Below are positions 34,250 to 46,367 of a stretch of DNA of 64,000 nucleotides, piece after piece. The position numbers and the translations under genes were made by a program. The stretch covers positions 2,001 to 66,000 of the forward strand of contig VWZS01002870.1 of assembly GCA_013397075.1 (NCBI GenBank), in the 5' to 3' direction. Under the pieces are notes generated by a model. The model was given only the letters and a program-made list of their open reading frames with translations. It had not been told where the DNA came from and ran no database searches. Every line of letters starts with the position of its first letter. Position 1 is the stretch's first letter. This DNA is from Rhabdornis inornatus. Its lineage: Eukaryota; Chordata; Aves; Passeriformes; Rhabdornithidae.

Positions 34250-37200
34250 AGTAGTCTGATTATCATGGGTTTCTACACAAGAGGAAGATAAGCAAAGAAA
34301 AAAATTTGCTGCCCACTAATTTAATGTCAGTGTGCTACCATGAGCTAGAAAATAATCTTCCTCTTCTCAGACATATAGATTCATTACATACATCAGTAAG
34401 TGCAGCAAAAGGGACTTAAAAAGGTCAGAAGGCTTTCAGTAGAGTTTTTTTCTCTGTAAATGTCAATTTTTCAAACCTCAATTTGTAAGGAAATATTTAT
34501 TTTTGTGAATTTTACATTCCAGTTTTGTTCTTAAATTAGTTTTGAAAGGCTGAAGTTTCACATCTTCTCTGATATAGAAACAGTTTTGGGTTTGGATCGT
34601 ATGACTATTTAAAATTATATCTTATTTTTAGTGAAGATAAAAAAATGAAAACAAATTAATTTGCTTTTAAATTAATAAAGTAAATGTTTTCACCTATCTG
34701 AAGGGATGAGGAAAGCTGTTCCACAAGTCATATTCCACATTATCACTTGAATCATAATGGACAAAATTTGATGCAATGGGAACAACTTTTCATTTAGTCC
34801 ATGGTGCACAAGAAAAAAATCACCACTTGATGTGATTGCTGCCAGAGTTTTGCCTTAGATCTAGAGAGTGGAGAACTAACTCAGATTCAATTAGTTGATT
34901 TATTTATTATCAATATGCTGATGCTTTTTAAAAGGCACAAACGAATAAAGGTCAGGGGTCAGTTCACTACATACAAGAAATCTATGAGCCTTGTAAATAA
35001 TGAATGAGATCTACTCACGCAATTTTTCTTTTTGCAGCTGTTCACCATGTTCTAGTAATTATTTTCAAACACCTTTTCCACACAGATCTGTACTGACCAT
35101 ATATAAGTTTCCACGATTCAAGTTTGCTAGCATCTGGATAAATTGTTGCAAATGACAAGACTAGGAGAAAAAGGACAATGCACTTCCTGACTTAGACGTT
35201 TAACAATTGGTTATCTGCATCTGAGAAGGTTTTCTGTTATCTGAGTCATTGTCATGGCCAGGGACGGAAGTGCTTGGGTTTCAGCAGTGACACCTCTCTT
35301 CTGAAAACAGACATGGAAGAGCCATTTGAAAAGTTACTTTTTTTTTTTTTTTTAAAAGGTGGGGGGGGGGGCGTGTTACCTTTTGAAGGAAACCAAACAG
35401 CTAATTAATTTTAAACGTCTTACATTTCTAATATTTTTAATATTAATCTAAAAATACCTGAAGTCAAATTTTTCAAATGAAAATTTGGTCCTCACTGTAG
35501 GGAATAAACTTGTTAACTATATTTAAAAGTTTTTTTGGCTACCTCTTTTGTATCTGTTTGTACTACCTAGCTATTCATTCCGTTATAATTATCTCCTCCA
35601 TAATTTTTGAATATATTCAGGCTGACCTGCCTGAACTCAATTCCAGTGCGCTAATGAAAATGATACTGACAAAAATGTGTTTCCTTTGACTACATGTCAT
35701 ATTTTAGTTTTCCACTGGAGGAAAATAGTTGATATCACATTCATCTATTTCAAATGTATGATGCTTTGACCCCAAGCAAAAATTTTCCTTAGAAGTGTTC
35801 ATGAAATGAAAAATTAGTTATAACACTTTTGTAGTTTAATCAGAGACATTTGTAGGTATACACAGCGCTTTGGGTGAGGAGCATTGAAGGGGAAACAATG
35901 CTGTTGATAACATAGAATTTCATAGTAAAATATCTTTGGGAATTACAACATTTTTAGTAAATTTTAACTTAAAATTACTAATAGGATAATGCCTTTTTTC
36001 TTTGTATATGTATTTACTCGTGCTTTTTCTATAGTATTCCAATGCTACTTCATCATATCTCTCAATATGTTGCTAACTGCATTGTATCTTTTTTTTAACA
36101 AAAGAAACAAATAATAAATGGCAACTCCTGCAGAGTAGTGATTGGATATATTAGGTTCCCTAAATCAGACAGCTTTTACTGTTTGATATAATGAAACATT
36201 TTAACTCTTTAAAAAACAATAAATAATATATTTTTGTTTTTCTAATTACAATATTTTTTATAGAACACGCTAAAAATTATTTGAGACAGGAAAAATATTT
36301 AAGTTGTTATTCAAAAATGATTGTCCTTCCATTATTTTAAAAGGATCAGATCCACATTCCATGACTCAGGAATTATCATTGAACTAAGATATACTGATTT
36401 TATCCCTAATCAAAAGGCCAAAGAAGACTTTTTTCTTCAAGTGGAAAAGTAACACATTTATGTATAAACTCACAGTTAAATTTGTCTATTTTTTTTCCCA
36501 GTCGATTTAACAAGCAAGTAAAATCAAGATGCCTACACACGTTCCCCAGTGATTTGCAAAAGGAAGATATTTTAGCAGAAGAACATTTGAACACTTACCA
36601 AACTAACCAGCAGCTTTTTGCTTTAACAACCTTTAAAAAATATGGTAAGCAATGTATTTAAAGGATTTTATAACCAAGGTCTGCACCAAATGCATTAGTA
36701 ACAGGAATAAAACAAAACATTCAGACACACAGCACAAAGCATAAGCCAGGCACTTCTAGATTTTTCAAATACTCATAAATAAAATTGGTTTTACATTAGT
36801 ATCCAATTAGCATAAAAAAAAAGTGATATAAAATTTGAATCTGGCCATTAATTAACCCTGAATCTAATCACTTATCATGAAAGATATTTCTGTGGTCATC
36901 ATGCTCTATTTGCATGTTGTAATGGCCACGCAAAGTAAAACGTTAATTTAACTGCAATAGCGTCTGTGCCTGTAAATAATATCACAAATTACTGTTGCCT
37001 GCATTTAGAGACTCTAATTTGATGCATGTTATTGCACTAGTTAGGAACAAGGAGGCAGCTTAAATTTTACGGTTACCATGAAGGAAAGCTATATTCTCAA
37101 GCAGTCATATTTGGTGCATAATTTCTGAAGACTCGTGAATTTTATTAGTCATCTGAACTTGTTGTGAGCTGACTTCTTATTTTTATGCAAGGGGGCTAGT

Positions 37201-40200
37201 CCATCATTATGCCAAGACTGACACAGTCTTCTTAGGAGTTTTGGTAAAAATTTATTGTCTTCCTATTATATTTTATACTTCCCTGATGATAATATTATTA
37301 GCATTGAAGTTAGCATTCAAGCACAACCAGAGATATTTTCCAAAGGAAGGGAAATCTGCCTAAAGGAATTTCAATGCCCAATCATAACATATAGCATATA
37401 TCATCACATAATTATAAAAAATTTATATACCAGAAAATATCCACATATAACCCAGAAAAAGACTTTGCAAACATTCATGTCTGCCACTTCCTTCATTCCT
37501 GAAATTTTGTAATGAGATTTGAGAAGAAAAAAAATTAGGAGGTGACAATACAATTAAAAATAAAAAATCTCAAAAGGTTGAAGCTACAGTTTTAAAAGGA
37601 GGTTATTTCTCCTTTACAATTGCATCTCCTCAGTTACACATAAAAGACATGACCATAGTAAACAACAATGAAATCCATTTAATAGGCTACTTTGCCAGAG
37701 TATTGATTTATAATTTGTTCAATAAAATCATCAAAATACAGCTTGTACACTTCAACATACTCAATGAGTGATTCAAACAGACCCTTCATTCAAGTTAGTT
37801 TGAAGTGCCCCAAAACTATGTATTAAGAATATTGCTCTTCATATAAGATATAAAGGAACATGAATTTACCCTTGTCAGGGAGGAGAAAACTTTCATTTTA
37901 CAATATAAAATGTTTTATTTTAAAGATTGAAAAAAGCTAAACTTTTTTAAAACTCTGTATATGTTGGAGTACTACTCAGTTGCAGCATGGATGTATTTCC
38001 TACAAAATATTCTGGCAGAGTTTTTAAAGTAGAAGAAGAATTAGTAACTTTGTTTTACAGTAACTAACATCCTGTGCACTTGGGGAGTAGTTTTGAAGCA
38101 AACAGTATTATCACTGCCTATAGCCCTGCAGTGAAAACACCGGTCAAGAGCATAGATGAGAAGGATGGAGGTAAAGGCAAATAGTCATGAAGAAAAGGAC
38201 AGGCAGTACTGTGGTTTTCAAAAGGATTAGTTGGCCTCCCATGGACTTATCCTTCAAGTGCGTTCTTTTACCTCTGTACAAATTACCTGTATTTGTTGCT
38301 GAGGAGTTACCCCTAAAAGGCAGAGCTACTGGGTAATATGGGATTGGTGAGCAGGGTCAGAACTGAGCAACTGGCTCTGATTCTCAGCTCAGCTCTCTTG
38401 CAGTTCATCAAATCCTCATTTCAGTCATGAGCTCAGATTGCAAATATTACTGCTTCTTCCTAGACAGAAAGGACAGATGAATGGTGGTTGATTTGTTTAA
38501 AGTTTTTTTCATTTTTCTTCTTTCTTTTAAGAACAGCCAGGATGTTCATTGTTGTAAATGTTTAAAAATCTCATTGGTGAAAATTAAAGAGTTTATAAAT
38601 ATATTTCAGTATATTTTTGTATTTGAGGTATATATAAATTTTAAACACATTCTTAATTCCAATTTCTCTGCAGAAGTAGAACCTCATTTGTTCTTATTCT
38701 GCATTTCCTAGGTAAATAGTAAAACAACTCGATGAAAATCAGCATTTAGGTTTATTTCAGATGTAAGAGAGATACTGTGAATTGCTGTTCAAGAACTTGG
38801 CTGTTTTCCATTTACTCTGCTAATTAACTGAGCCAATCTAATACAGGTTGAGCTGTCTAAGTCAGAAATCTTGCATGTTTGTGCATAGAAGAGGAAACAA
38901 AAACAGGAGGCAAACATGCATTTGTTCAGGGTGGAGGACCATAGTTTCTTTCTTGAGCTCCATTCATTCAGGAAGCGCCATATCATGACACTGATAAGAG
39001 ATGACCTAAGTGTGTTTCCCCTTCTGCCCCCTGCCCCTTAATCCTGTTGAGAATTAATTATGTCTATGACGGAATAGATTCAGATTTGAATCAGGATCTT
39101 TGTTTGTTTGTATATATTTTTCAGTGAAATGGTCTGTCTTTTTTATTAAAAAGCTCATGTACATTGTACAACACTAATTTACTTTTTCATAAATGCTTCT
39201 ACAGGGGAGTTCAGGAACCCATTCAGGTAGGTGGGGAATGTTGCACTAAGTGTTACATATAAAAGAGAAGACCTTGATGCCTGAGTCTCTCTGGGCTGAA
39301 AACATCTCTTGTTGTTGCAAAGGCTTTCTAGGTATGTCAGGTGAAGTAGAAAGCATTAAGAATGATGCACTGTCATCTGAAAAGCCAGTGTTTGAATCTC
39401 AGCCACTCTGCTATGAGTTCCTTTGAAGGATGAAGGAAAAATGTGATTCTAAACCTATTTCGCCTACTGAAAGAAAACAAAATCTGTAGCATCATAATCA
39501 GCAGAGCTCTGTGTGATGGTGAGACCTGCAGTTTATCAGCTCTGTTCACATGAATAAGTATCACTTCAGTCAATGGGAATTCTTATAAAGGCAATCTGCA
39601 GGTTTGGAGATAAATCAAGCAGCTAAAGAGGCATTAAAATGTCCAAGGCTTGGCAGAAAGATATAAGCAGTTTAGAATATATTTAACTAGCATATGAAAG
39701 AACAGAGCTTGAAGCTGACATGGTTTTAATACAATGAATGCTACAAGCTTCCCTCTTATACCACCACCTCAGTGAGATGGACAGGGAGATTTAAAAAATT
39801 GTGTTGAAAATGAAAAGCTGTAGATTGTTTTTATTTGGTTTTGAGTCTGCTCTTGTCATTTATGGGATGGCACGTAAAGCACAAGGAGATATTGAAAATA
39901 TAACCAAGTCTTGTCCTTTTGAAATGGAGTTGGGTTTTGACAGCAGTGTCGCTGTTGGAAGTGAATAAAAACTGTGATTTTGTTACAGGTATAAACAGTA
40001 AAAATAAAATTCCCAAAATAAAAGCAGTGGTTCCCTGTATATTCCAGTTAGAATATTTAAAAGCATATTTAATTATAATGTATCATGACTACTAAACCTG
40101 CACCATTTTTTCATACTCAACTTCATGTATTTAATGCTAAAATTTCTTGCTTGTTTAGGTAAAAAAAGGAGATAATAAAAGGAATTATTGCTCCTGTATT

Positions 40201-40740
40201 CCCAGCATGTTCTTACATTTTAACTAGAAAGGAAATATAAATCTCAAAGATGAGGGGAACTTTATTTTCTATAGTAAACATCATCTGGTTGTGAACTGTG
40301 AGCAGACCTGAAGTGAGGGATCTGAGTAGACTGCAGAGAGAAGGCATTAGAGAATGCTAGTATGGAAAGTAGTTAACAAAAGTTATTGTTTAGTGTGCAA
40401 GATAGCATTGTTAAATGTCATAGAGAAGTAAAATAGGCAAGTAAGCCATATAAATTCCTAGTGCAGGTGTACAGCCTTTTGTCAGTTGAACCAGGATTAT
40501 ATTCTCCCAGTTGCCATCTAGGAAAAAAAAGGTTTTATTTTACTTGTAGTAAACATGAAGGAGACATATATTAAAACAGATATCTAGAGGGAAACTTCTG
40601 AAATGAACCATGCTTCTAGGCCATGCCTAAAAAAATCACAGAACTGATATCCAAAGAGAAATATAAAAAACCCCCAAAGTAGTTTAGACAGATGAGCAGC
40701 TCACCGCATGAGCAGTGTATGTTGTTTAATTTGCTTTTAC
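34250..40740. other. Unique AT-rich sequence, no gene seen
   Basis: About 6.5 kb with only short random frames. A run of T followed by A and about 12 G lies at 35337-35372. The stretch 36780-37050 is rich in homeobox-type TAATTA and octamer-type motifs and could be a conserved non-coding element; this is a guess from appearance. Confidence 0.55.
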
Positions 40741-40743
40741 TGA

Positions 40744-41095
40744 GTCTTTCAACACTGTCTTTCATGGCATCCTCATGATAAAACTAGTGTAAAGATTAGG
40801 TACGTGAAAAGTGCAATTGACTAAAATCTGATGAAACAGCCAGGCTTAGAGAGCTGTGGTTGGTGGCATGAAGTCCAGTTAGAGGTCAATTGCTACTTTC
40901 ATAACCAGGGGTCCATATTGGAACCACTCTTGAACAACAGCTTCATTAATTACTTGGATGTTGGACAGGGATGTTGGACCTAGATGATCTTTAAGGTCAC
41001 ATTCAACCCAAACTGTTATATTATCCTCATGAATTTATGATTCATACAGAATTTATGATTCTGTAATCTAATGATTCTATGATTGCTTCTATGGT
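40744..41095 (+). mobile_element. CR1 LINE fragment with internal deletion (plus strand)
   Basis: The left part resembles the ORF2 reverse transcriptase region (CATGGCATCCTCATGATAAA, CCAGGGGTCCATATTGG, TTACTTGGATG). Near 40965 it jumps to the 3' end (GGACCTAGATGATCTTTAAGG) and then the ATTCTATG-type tail to 41090. The jump indicates loss of the sequence between. Confidence 0.8.
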
Positions 41096-41139
41096 GCTAT
41101 GAATTGTGCTGTCAAGACAAAGAGGGACAGTGATTTTCT

Positions 41140-41364
41140 CAGGTGCACTGGAGAGTGTTGCCAGCAGGTCAAAGGGGGTAATCCCTCCAATCTACCTAAG
41201 AGTTTGCCCAGAGAATCTTGGGAGTCTAAATCGTTGGAACTATTCAAAACACATCTGGATATGGTCTCGAGCAACCTGATTTACCCAACCTTGCTTTTAA
41301 CAGATGATTGAAGCAGGGAATCTCCAGAGGCCCCTGCTAACCTCAACATTTCTGTGGTTCTATG
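41140..41364 (+). mobile_element. CR1 LINE 3' end, second copy (plus strand)
   Basis: Directly follows the tail of the preceding CR1 in the same orientation. Blocks: GAGTGTTGCCAGCAGGTCAA, ACTATTCAAAACACATCTGGA, GGAATCTCCAGAGGCCCC, and the end TTTCTGTGGTTCTATG. Confidence 0.78.
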
Positions 41365-41799
41365 TCCATTGTAAGACAAACTCTTTATTCTAGCACATTC
41401 TTCCCTGTGACCAGCATGCCTTTAATATGCTTACAATGTGTTAAGGCCACAGGAGTTTGAGAGCAGGTTTTTCAGTATGCATAGGGTTTTTGTTTAAATC
41501 ACAATAGCTCAGTCTTCACCAAGACTTTCAAAGAATAATAAATGCCATAAAATCAATCTTTTAGAAAGTACGGATGAGTATTTCCTTCTGGTATTATTGA
41601 TAAATATTTTCTAGTAGTTGTAAATATCACTCTTCTGTGCGGTCCAGCGAGGGTTAACGGATGTATCTTCAGTCCTAGAAGCCCAGGAGCTGTTCTTCCC
41701 CCTGATACTGGGCAGAATCACACTGAATAGGATCATAAAGATGTAAGATTCCTCACTATTGCTGTCACATTTCAGAAAGAGTAGTTTCTCTCTGTGGTG

Positions 41800-41960
41800 T
41801 CCTCTAAGCTATCAATTCAAATAAGGTTTGCTGACGACACATTCTGGACACAAATTAGTGAGCACTGATAAGTGAAGAACTAGTAAGAGGATAAAGAGGT
41901 GCAGAGAGGTACTCTATAAGTATGCTCCAAGGCAAATGGACTTGAGATGTGAAGTTTTCT
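41800..41960 (+). mobile_element. Diverged CR1 ORF2 fragment (low confidence)
   Basis: AAGGTTTGCTGACGACAC encodes the FADD-type reverse transcriptase motif region of CR1 in sense direction, followed by weak similarity (GGTGCAGAGAGG, GGCAAATGGA). Confidence 0.4.
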
Positions 41961-41964
41961 GTTT

Positions 41965-44900
41965 CATTATTTCATAATTTATATTATTTCAGCATTAAAT
42001 GAAATCAGACCTGAATAATCTATATTGTCTTTGATTCTTGTGCTTTGGAAAGCAAATAAATTCCCTCATAAATGTTAATGCATTTAAAAAATAATTAACA
42101 CTTTTACTGTTTAGATAATTTACTTTCTCTATACATGGACAAAAATTGAATATATGAGCCAACAATAAAGCCAGTCACAAAGGAAACAAAGGTATAAAAT
42201 ATTTTATAATATTATAATATGGATATTTTGTGTATTTGTCAATGCAGTACATCTTGGTTGCATATGCATTATTTCAGATTTTCTATGCCAAACTGATAGA
42301 AAGATAAATGTCTGTTAATAAGACAAAAGGTCTTGAATTAATTGTTGTTGCACTCAGAGATCAATAAAATCCACTAGAACACCACAGTACTTTTACTTTA
42401 AAAATATTTTTTCTTTTGTGTCTTTATAAAACAAAGTTATCACATAAAAGTCCTGCAGAATAAAAATCAGTCTCCAGTGGAATTCCCCACAAGAACCCAC
42501 ACCAACTTACTGACTTTTGGTTGCCCCTAACTGAATTTATATTTCTTTCATTTTTGACCTTTTCCCATATTCCACTATTTTTAGAGTTCTCTTTTAAAAG
42601 TTCCTTATTTTAACACAAGATAAATTATCTTGGTATTATCATGGTATATTAAGAGTACTGTAAAAAATTAATTTTTGAATGTTTAAACTAATCATTGCAA
42701 TATTGGAAAACAATAAGTTTCCCTTGATACTAAAAAATATTTAATTATTGCATGCAGCTTTAAAAAACTGATTTCATCATACTCCATTGTTGATTCTGGG
42801 ACCTTATTTCACATAAAGTGATAATATATAGGGATTTAGAATTTTATCCAGAATAATTTGAAATAAAACTTCAGTCAAAAACAATTATAAGCTAAGTGCC
42901 TACTTCAGGAATTTTATTAAAAATTGGGATAATCATTAGGTTATAAGTTATGTTAATAATACAAATGAATGGTCTTGAGCTACCTTCTTGAGGGACTGAA
43001 AGAGAAAAGAAAGGTAGATTTGCTATTTGAAGCACATCACAGAATTCAGATTCAGTGGGATTACTAGACGTGTAGCTGATAAAAGATGAAACACACATGA
43101 CAACAAAGCATGTACATAGGACCCTAGGCTTCTGTTTGGGCTGTGTTTTCTTCTCCCCTCTGAAAAGAATTAGGACACATACTGGGGATATTCTGTTATT
43201 TAAGTGAGCTGCTTGTCTTGTGTCATGCATGATGAGGGAAAACCAAACATTTATTTCCACTCCTCTCATTTCAAATTTGGTCAGTGAAAGTCAGAATAAC
43301 ATGTTTGTGCCATCAAGAAAATTAGAATTATTCAGTCCAAAAGGGCAATTTCTAAAGTGCAGCTGTTTTTTATTATCTTTCATCTTCTATCTTACCTCTT
43401 CCCATTCACAAATTTCTTAATTTTCTTTCTTCTGAGCACAGTTTTACCCAAGAAATGCAGCCTCTACCTACTCCCTCATTTGTGTTAGAATTCAGCAACA
43501 ACATGCATGAGATATGTGACCTTGTATTATTAAAAGTGGTAAGACTAAACGCTGCCTATGTACATATATACTCTATTTGATTTCTGCTCCTCTTCTCCTT
43601 CCCTTTATATGCTTGCTAGCCACTGTTAGTCACCATTTGTATTTCCTGCCCTAGAAGAAGAGGTATTAGTGATAAAAGTTATTATTTTGATCTTTCACAA
43701 TATCAAGAGGGAGGATCATATCCACAATTGTTGCAAAACTAATAAGCTTTTGGTCAGGAAAGCTCCAGATGTCTGAGCAGCAGGTCCCAGGAACCTTCCT
43801 ATTCCCCAGCTGGGTTGTTCTCCTCGGGAAATTTAGAACTCCCTGGGAGACTTTATTTTATATTGGACACAGTATCACAAGTTGTTGCCAAGACTTTCTC
43901 TTTCTGCACTGTCATTTTTGGATGCTGCAGTCTAAACTCTATGAAATCCCCTGTTTACTTTCCTGTCTCTTGGACCACAGTTCAATATGGACACTATTGC
44001 ATAAAGGAGTGGTAGGAACTGACAGGTGTGCCCTAAATTTTCACATAGTCACCAATGTTTAGAAATGCCTATACTCCTCTGAGTAAGATAAAATATGAGG
44101 AGTGTCCTCCCCTTTCTTCCTCTCCACAGCTGCTTCTGTCCTCCAGGGAATGGCATGTCAGGCTCATGCAGGCTCCTTTCCAGCAGCCACTCAGCTGCTG
44201 CTTCCCCTGCTCCCTAATGAGCATCTTCCTCAGTTTCTACAGTAGCCAATTCCAATCTTATCCCTGAACAGCTGAGTGAAAATCACAGCAGGGCAAAGCT
44301 GAAGCCAGCTGCTGCTGGCATCAAGGCCATCCAGGCAATGGGACATGGAGAAAGATAGAAAATACTGTCTGTGTTTAGGGCAGCTGCTCCTTGCTGGCAT
44401 GCAGTGTAGTAGGACTAGGGCATATTGTACACTCTGTGATGACTATGGGAAAACCAGTCTATCCCAGCCAGACTAGCCCTTTTACAGCTGTTAGCACTGT
44501 TGAAATTGTTTGGTTTTTTTCTGTCTGTGAATAAAGTTAAAAGGCGCTGAGTTTATTCCACTATCCAAGACTGTGTTTCACTGTCATCTGGAAGGAAACC
44601 CCCTGACTATTTACAATGGAAAAATCATTTTTCAATGAACCCCTAACCCTACAACTCCCCATCCCCATATTCTAACTCTTTGTTGGATGTATTCCAAGTA
44701 TGGTGCTAACCATCTTAAAACCTCCACCTTGAGCAGGGTTGGCCTATATAACTCTCAGTTTTTATATTAGGGCTGGATGTTCTAATACAAAATTTTTCAC
44801 TGAAGGTTATTAAACTCAGGAAGTCTATGAATTATTTCTTATTTTATTTACATACACTTCTTTACATTTCTGTGGGGATAAAAGCATTTTAATAAAACCA

Positions 44901-45005
44901 CTTGGTCAAAATAGAAAACAACTTGAAAAGGAAAGTAAAATTCTTTATACACATATATACAGCTATTCAATATTCATGCAGCAATGTAAAACGAAGTAAA
45001 AGAAA
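41965..45005. other. Mostly unique sequence, no gene seen
   Basis: AT-rich to about 43.7 kb. From 43.8 to 44.6 kb it is richer in GC, with AATAAA near 44530 followed by a stretch that could be the end of an old LTR, but no matching TG start was found. The 125-codon minus-strand frame at 42892-43269 shows no domain. Confidence 0.5.
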
Positions 45006-45009
45006 TACA

Positions 45010-45034
45010 GAGAATCACAGAATCAGAGAATGGT
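45010..45034 (-). mobile_element. CR1 tail cut off by the LTR at 45035
   Basis: AGAATCACAGAATCAGAGAA then TGGT is the reverse complement of the very end of a CR1. The rest of the same CR1 resumes at 46368 with GTTGGGGCTGTAAGGAACC. Confidence 0.75.
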
Positions 45035-46367
45035 TGGTATGGTAGTTTGACCTGGGGAGGAGAAACTCAGAAGTTTTCTCTGTGAGTACTCCCCTGGGAG
45101 TTGATAGTGATCAATTGGAGGCTGGTTTGGTTATTGACAGTGTGAAGAACCAATTGAAGAAAGTTAGTTCGCCCCGTGAACACACATTTTGAAGGAGGTA
45201 ATCCGGAACTGAGCCCTCTTGGCTTTTCCGGCTGCAGTGCAGGTAACAGGGCCCTGGCCTGGCTCCACTGCAGGCCTGTGGGCCTGGCAGGGGGGCCGGG
45301 CTGGGCCCCCTGTCTGGGGAGCTGGCATGTCCTGGCAGAGAGAGAGGGGGGGGTGGCCATGGACAGTGACCAGAGGGACTCAAACTCATGTAAAAATCCC
45401 ACATACCTTCCCCCCCCCACACCTCTCCTTTTCCAGCATGGCTGGTTTCCGAGATCCTGGCAAAGCTCTAGCACTGTAGCCTTTTTTTTTTTTTTTCTTT
45501 TCCCTGTACAAAAATCTTAACTCTTTCAATGCCCAGATGAAATTTACAGACTTTTTCAATCCTCCCTGGAGTGAAAGGGAAAAAGGAGACATTCTGAAGT
45601 CAGTAAAGCAAGAGCTAAGTCTAAGGTTTTTTTAGATGGAAGGAGAATGAGGAGATGCTGTAAAAATGGCTGAAAATCCTTTTGTAAGATTGTAGGGATA
45701 AACTGATGTACTGAATATTCCTATAAACCATGGAGAAAGACATGGGATGAGGTTGAAAACATTCCGTTTGATAAATCATTTGACCAAAGGCACCTATGTT
45801 GAGAATGTTTTGTCCCGAGGAAAGAAGAGGATCTCGGTTTTCTGAAGATAAAGCATGAACAGAGAGAAAAGAGATGAAAAGAACCTTTGCTTTAAAACAT
45901 TTCATTATTTAAAGTAATACCCCATGTATTTTAACTATGACCCACAAGTACAGCTCTGGGGAGGCTGTGAAGTTAGGAGGAGCGCCACAATTGCAGATTT
46001 CTGAGCAGATGCAAAATTGTGAAAATAAAACCACAAGAAAACTATTTTCTACCTTCTTGTAAAAAAATCCCTATAGCCTAACAAAAAAAAGCTTCTCTCT
46101 CCAAAGTAAACAGAAAAAGGGACTGTTTAATTTGGGAATTAACTGAAGTAGTTTTTTGTATGTTTGTTTTGTTGTTATGAAAGTTGGGAAAGGGAAGGAA
46201 AGAGTGGTCTGAAAATCTTATTCTGAATTCTTTTTTTTTTCCTTTGTGTAGTTAATAAATTTCTTTTTTATACCCTCTTAAGTTTTAGGCCTGCCTTGCT
46301 TCTGCTCCTAGTTCTGTCTCACAACAGAAAATAAGTATATTTTAATTAGCAAATCAAAACCATAACA
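45035..46367 (+). repeat. Long LTR inserted in a CR1 tail (about 1.33 kb, plus strand)
   Basis: Ends form an inverted repeat with one mismatch: TGGTATGGT at 45035-45043 and ACCATAACA at 46359-46367. AATAAA lies at 46254-46259, about 110 bp from the end, giving plus orientation. It has a GC-rich block at 45220-45350, a C run before 45420 and a T run at 45482-45496. The frames inside (up to 135 codons) are not retroviral genes. The host CR1 is split at TGGT/GTTGG. Another LTR nested inside cannot be excluded given the length. Confidence 0.65.

Noticed and set aside
42892..43269. 125-codon minus-strand frame
   Set aside because: No domain, no conserved motif and no regulatory context; AT-rich DNA gives such frames by chance.
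43769..44600. Possible old LTR ending after AATAAA near 44530
   Set aside because: No matching TG start, inverted repeat or target duplication was found.
45067..45520. Overlapping frames of 86-135 codons on both strands
   Set aside because: They lie in the GC-rich core of an LTR and show no retroviral or cellular domain.
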